Positions 22,609-24,911 of a DNA stretch of 24,911 nt are shown piece by piece. The notes under the pieces were generated by a model. It did no database searches, was not told the origin of the DNA, and saw nothing but the letters and a program-made list of their open reading frames with translations. The position numbers and the translations under genes are program-made. Origin of the DNA: DATLHO01 sp035539855 (GTDB lineage: Bacteria; Bacteroidota; Ignavibacteria; OLB7); contig DATLHO010000133.1 of assembly GCA_035539855.1 (NCBI GenBank), positions 1 to 24,911 of the forward strand. Direction: 5' to 3'. The stretch's first letter is position 1, and each line of letters begins with the position of its first letter.

Positions 22609-24570
22609 TCAGGGTCGTTCGATGATCACGACGCCAACGCGCTTCTCGCCGCAGGCTTTGAGCTGCACGAGATAGGCGCCGTCGGGCATCGCGGCGCCGG
22701 CACTGTTGGTGCCGTCCCACGCGATGTCGTAGGTGCCGGCGGGATACAACTGATCGCTGACGAGACGCGTGACCTGCTGGCCCGAGAGCGTCTCGACCCA
22801 CAGCCGGACCGCGCACGTCGCGGTCAGCGTGAAGCCGAGGTCCGTGCCCTCGACCAGCGGCGTGACGCTCGGCTCGTCGAGCACCACCCGGGGCGAGAGG
22901 AACTCGGGACCATGGAAGGCTCCGGTACCCGCCGGCAGCACCGGAATCCAGACCACGTGCTGCGTGGTGGCGCCCTGGTCGGTGACGCCGTAGACGATGC
23001 GGTAGACGCGACCGCCGCGGCCGGTGGTCACGACCGCGCGCAGCGAGAAGTCGCGGTCGTCGGTCGCGTAGTCGGCGCCGACGACATCGGCCGAAAGATC
23101 GGCGACCACGATGCCGTCCTCGGTCGCCGTGATCGCGTCGAGCGTGACCGTCGGTGCGCAGCCTCCGCTCGAGGCTCCCCCGATGGTGATCGGGAACATC
23201 TCAGCGGTCCTCGACCACAGGAACTCGCGGCTGCTCGTCAGATCGATGTCGGCCGCCGTGGCGACGGTAAAGTCTCCGCTCTGGCTCGTGAGCGTCGCAT
23301 CCTCGGCCGACGTCAGGCGCAGTCGCGTCTGCGTGCTCGCGGTCTGGTCGGTCGGAACGTTCCAGTCGTAGGTGCCGGTCGACGCGTCGGTCGTCGTGAT
23401 GGTCGTCCAGCTTCCGCCGCCATCGGTCGAGACGTCGACGATGACGCTCGTGACGCCGGAGCTCGACCAGGTGATCGTCGTCGTCGATCCGGGCGCGACG
23501 CAGGCGCCGTCAGCCGGCGTGGCGTAGGTCAGCGACGTCGAGAGTGAAGGACACTCGACCGGAGTCCCGGCCGGGTCGCCGCCGCAGCCGGTGCCGCCGT
23601 CGAGCGTGCCGGTGCCACCGGCGGTCGCGGGGATCGAGCTCGTGCTGAACGCGCCGGGCTCTCCCGGATCGCCACCACAATCGTAGAGCGTCGCGAGGCT
23701 CGTGCAGATGCCGCTGGCGATCTTGACGCGACCGCCCGCGCCACCGCCGCCCGGCTGCGCAAATGGCGCCCACTCGCCTTCGCTGTCGCCGCTGGCGCCA
23801 CCGACACCGCCGCGGGCCGAGACGGTGCCCGTGATCGTGCCGCTGGCTCCGATCAGTCGAATCGCGCCGCCGGCTCCGCCACCGCCGCCGGCGCCGGCGT
23901 ACGGCGCGGTCTCACCGTCGCCGCCGGGCTGGCCGTCGACGACAATCGCGCCGCTGACGTCGAGCGATCCGGTCGTGATGATCTCGATCGCGCCGCCACC
24001 GGCGCCGCCCGGGCCGGCCAGACCGTAGGTGCCGGGAAAGTCGCAATGCGAAGCGCCCGCTCCGCCACCGGAGCCTCCGTCGACGTCGCTGCCGGCCGCG
24101 GTGCCATAGGCACTGCCGCCGACCGACGGCAGCGGGTCGCCCCAGTGCGACGCACCGTCGCCGCCCGTCGCGCCATAGCCGCCGCCGGCGCCACCGCTGC
24201 CGTGGACGCAGCCGCCGTAATCACCACCGGCGCCACCGCCTGGTCCCGATCCCGCACCGCCCGTGCTCGAAGCGCCGCTGCGCGCGCCGCCGGCATAGCC
24301 GGAGCCGACGCCGTTGATCGTTCCCTCGATGTCGGCGGAGACCGCGCTGACCGACAGCACGGTTCCCTGCTCGATCGTGACCGTGCGGCCCGCCTGCACG
24401 CGGAACGTGCCGACGTTGGTGAAGGTCCCGCTGAGAATCGCGCCGTCGGCGGGATCGAGATCTGCGCCGCCGTAATCGGAGCCGTAGATCGTCTGCGCAT
24501 CTGCGCCGGTGACTGCCACGATGAACAGCAGCAGCGAAGCCGCGAGTAGTCGCGTACGGTGTAGTCGCAT
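22609..24570 (-). CDS. Secreted Gly-rich repeat protein with FlgD-like C-terminal sorting domain
   Basis: A 653-residue protein. The signal peptide (MRLHRTRLLAASLLLFIVAV, cleavage after ADAQ) sets the start at 24568-24570; the longer frame upstream lacks one. Residues about 25-90 look like a small beta domain (GTFTNVGTFRVQAGRTVTIE). From about 95 to 310 the sequence is very rich in Gly, Ala and Ser (GGAGSGPGGGAGGDYGG, GGGGGAGGAIRL), with recurring GAGGG patterns and scattered Cys. Ig-like beta domains follow (ITWSSSGVTSVIVDVSTDGG). The last 75 or so residues match a FlgD-Ig/T9SS-type tail (VRLWVETLSGQQVTRLV, GTYDIAWDGTNSAG, GAYLVQLKA). It is probably a surface or matrix protein; ligand unknown. 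Confidence 0.88.
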   Translation of the reverse strand: MRLHRTRLLAASLLLFIVAVTGADAQTIYGSDYGGADLDPADGAILSGTFTNVGTFRVQAGRTVTIEQGTVLSVSAVSADIEGTINGVGSGYAGGARSGASSTGGAGSGPGGGAGGDYGGCVHGSGGAGGGYGATGGDGASHWGDPLPSVGGSAYGTAAGSDVDGGSGGGAGASHCDFPGTYGLAGPGGAGGGAIEIITTGSLDVSGAIVVDGQPGGDGETAPYAGAGGGGGAGGAIRLIGASGTITGTVSARGGVGGASGDSEGEWAPFAQPGGGGAGGRVKIASGICTSLATLYDCGGDPGEPGAFSTSSIPATAGGTGTLDGGTGCGGDPAGTPVECPSLSTSLTYATPADGACVAPGSTTTITWSSSGVTSVIVDVSTDGGGSWTTITTTDASTGTYDWNVPTDQTASTQTRLRLTSAEDATLTSQSGDFTVATAADIDLTSSREFLWSRTAEMFPITIGGASSGGCAPTVTLDAITATEDGIVVADLSADVVGADYATDDRDFSLRAVVTTGRGGRVYRIVYGVTDQGATTQHVVWIPVLPAGTGAFHGPEFLSPRVVLDEPSVTPLVEGTDLGFTLTATCAVRLWVETLSGQQVTRLVSDQLYPAGTYDIAWDGTNSAGAAMPDGAYLVQLKACGEKRVGVVIIERP

Positions 24571-24680
24571 GGAAGAGAGAGTGAGGAGGTCGGGGCGGAG
24601 GGTGCCCGCGGTCGTGATTGGGGGAGATCGCGCCGGCGTCAGGACTTCGCGGGCCGCGATCGATGAGGGGCCGAACTTAC

Positions 24681-24911
24681 TCAATCGCGAGGAGACGACA
24701 ATCCTCCGATATCTCCGGATTCGGAGATCATGCGCTTCCGGCGCGCTCGCGCATCTCCCACGGTGAGCCAGATCGAGAGCGCGAACGCCGTGAGGGTCAC
24801 GACGAGCACCACCGCATCCACGATCGAGGGATCCCAGTCGAGGCCTGCCCGCTCGAGATAGTAGGCGATGTACGAGTTGGGCAGATCCCTCTCGCCGAGC
24901 GCGCGCTTGAC
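24681..24911 (-). CDS. C-terminal end of a membrane protein (partial), unknown family
   Basis: The frame is open from the window edge to the TGA at 24681-24683 and gives the last 76 residues of a protein. It shows a polar lead (ERDLPNSYIAYYLERAGLDW), one hydrophobic helix (IVDAVVLVVTLTAFALSIWL, about residues 30-49 of the fragment), and a basic then polar tail (RARRKRMISESGD). The helix followed by Arg/Lys suggests the C-terminus is cytoplasmic. The start and most of the protein lie outside. The family is not recognised. The stop lies 110 bp upstream of the Gly-rich protein start. Confidence 0.7.
   Translation of the reverse strand, partial: VKRALGERDLPNSYIAYYLERAGLDWDPSIVDAVVLVVTLTAFALSIWLTVGDARARRKRMISESGDIGGLSSPRD

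Overview
The window is high-GC bacterial DNA with densely packed genes on both strands. Three large predicted secreted proteins (8530-10695, 16552-19632, 22609-24570) combine signal peptides, Asp-box/BNR-type motifs or Gly-rich repeats, and type IX secretion (T9SS) or FlgD-like C-terminal sorting domains. That points to the Bacteroidota/Chlorobiota (FCB) assemblage. High GC plus several good Shine-Dalgarno sites (16350-16356, 13819-13825, and upstream of the hydrogenase-like genes) fits a Chlorobiota/Kapabacteria/Ignavibacteria-type lineage better than classical Bacteroidia. The lineage is inference. No rRNA, tRNA, CRISPR array, transposase or phage gene was seen. Layout: (1) 1-2445, minus strand: the N-terminal 662 residues of a CusA/CzcA-type heavy-metal RND pump and a small Cys/His-rich exported protein upstream of it. 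(2) 2517-7399, minus strand: a four-gene operon for a membrane-bound respiratory [NiFe]-hydrogenase-like complex, in the order large subunit, small subunit, HybA-like ferredoxin, HybB/NrfD-like quinone-module protein. (3) 7400-8430: a 515-bp non-coding stretch and a small multispanning membrane protein. (4) 8530-10695: an Asp-box beta-propeller T9SS protein. (5) 10838-14329: small regulatory and resistance-like genes: DinB-fold protein, GNAT acetyltransferase, DUF2293 protein, second DinB-fold protein, and an ArsR regulator with an SRPBCC/AHSA1 partner. (6) 14363-16343: an exported hypothetical, an S1/P1-type nuclease and a 62-residue protein. (7) 16552-19632: a subtilisin-like protease with a T9SS sorting domain. 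(8) 19669-22535: four overlapping or closely coupled genes: ribbon-helix-helix protein, outer-membrane-like protein, GDPD lipoprotein, outer-membrane-like protein. (9) 22548-24911: a shared terminator, a Gly-rich secreted protein and the C-terminal end of an unrecognised membrane protein. The most interesting content is the hydrogenase-like operon. The large subunit keeps all four Cys ligands of the Ni-Fe site (C61, C64, C511, C514). By-eye alignment to E. coli Hyd-1 puts Ala at the proton-relay Glu28, His at the canopy Arg509, Ala at the canopy Asp574 and Glu at Asp118. The protein also ends where the maturation protease normally cuts, so it is made without the C-terminal extension. The small subunit and both electron-transfer partners have complete cluster ligands. 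The complex therefore looks like a working Tat-exported, quinone-linked electron-transfer machine around a chemically remodelled active site. Whether it still handles H2 cannot be decided from sequence.
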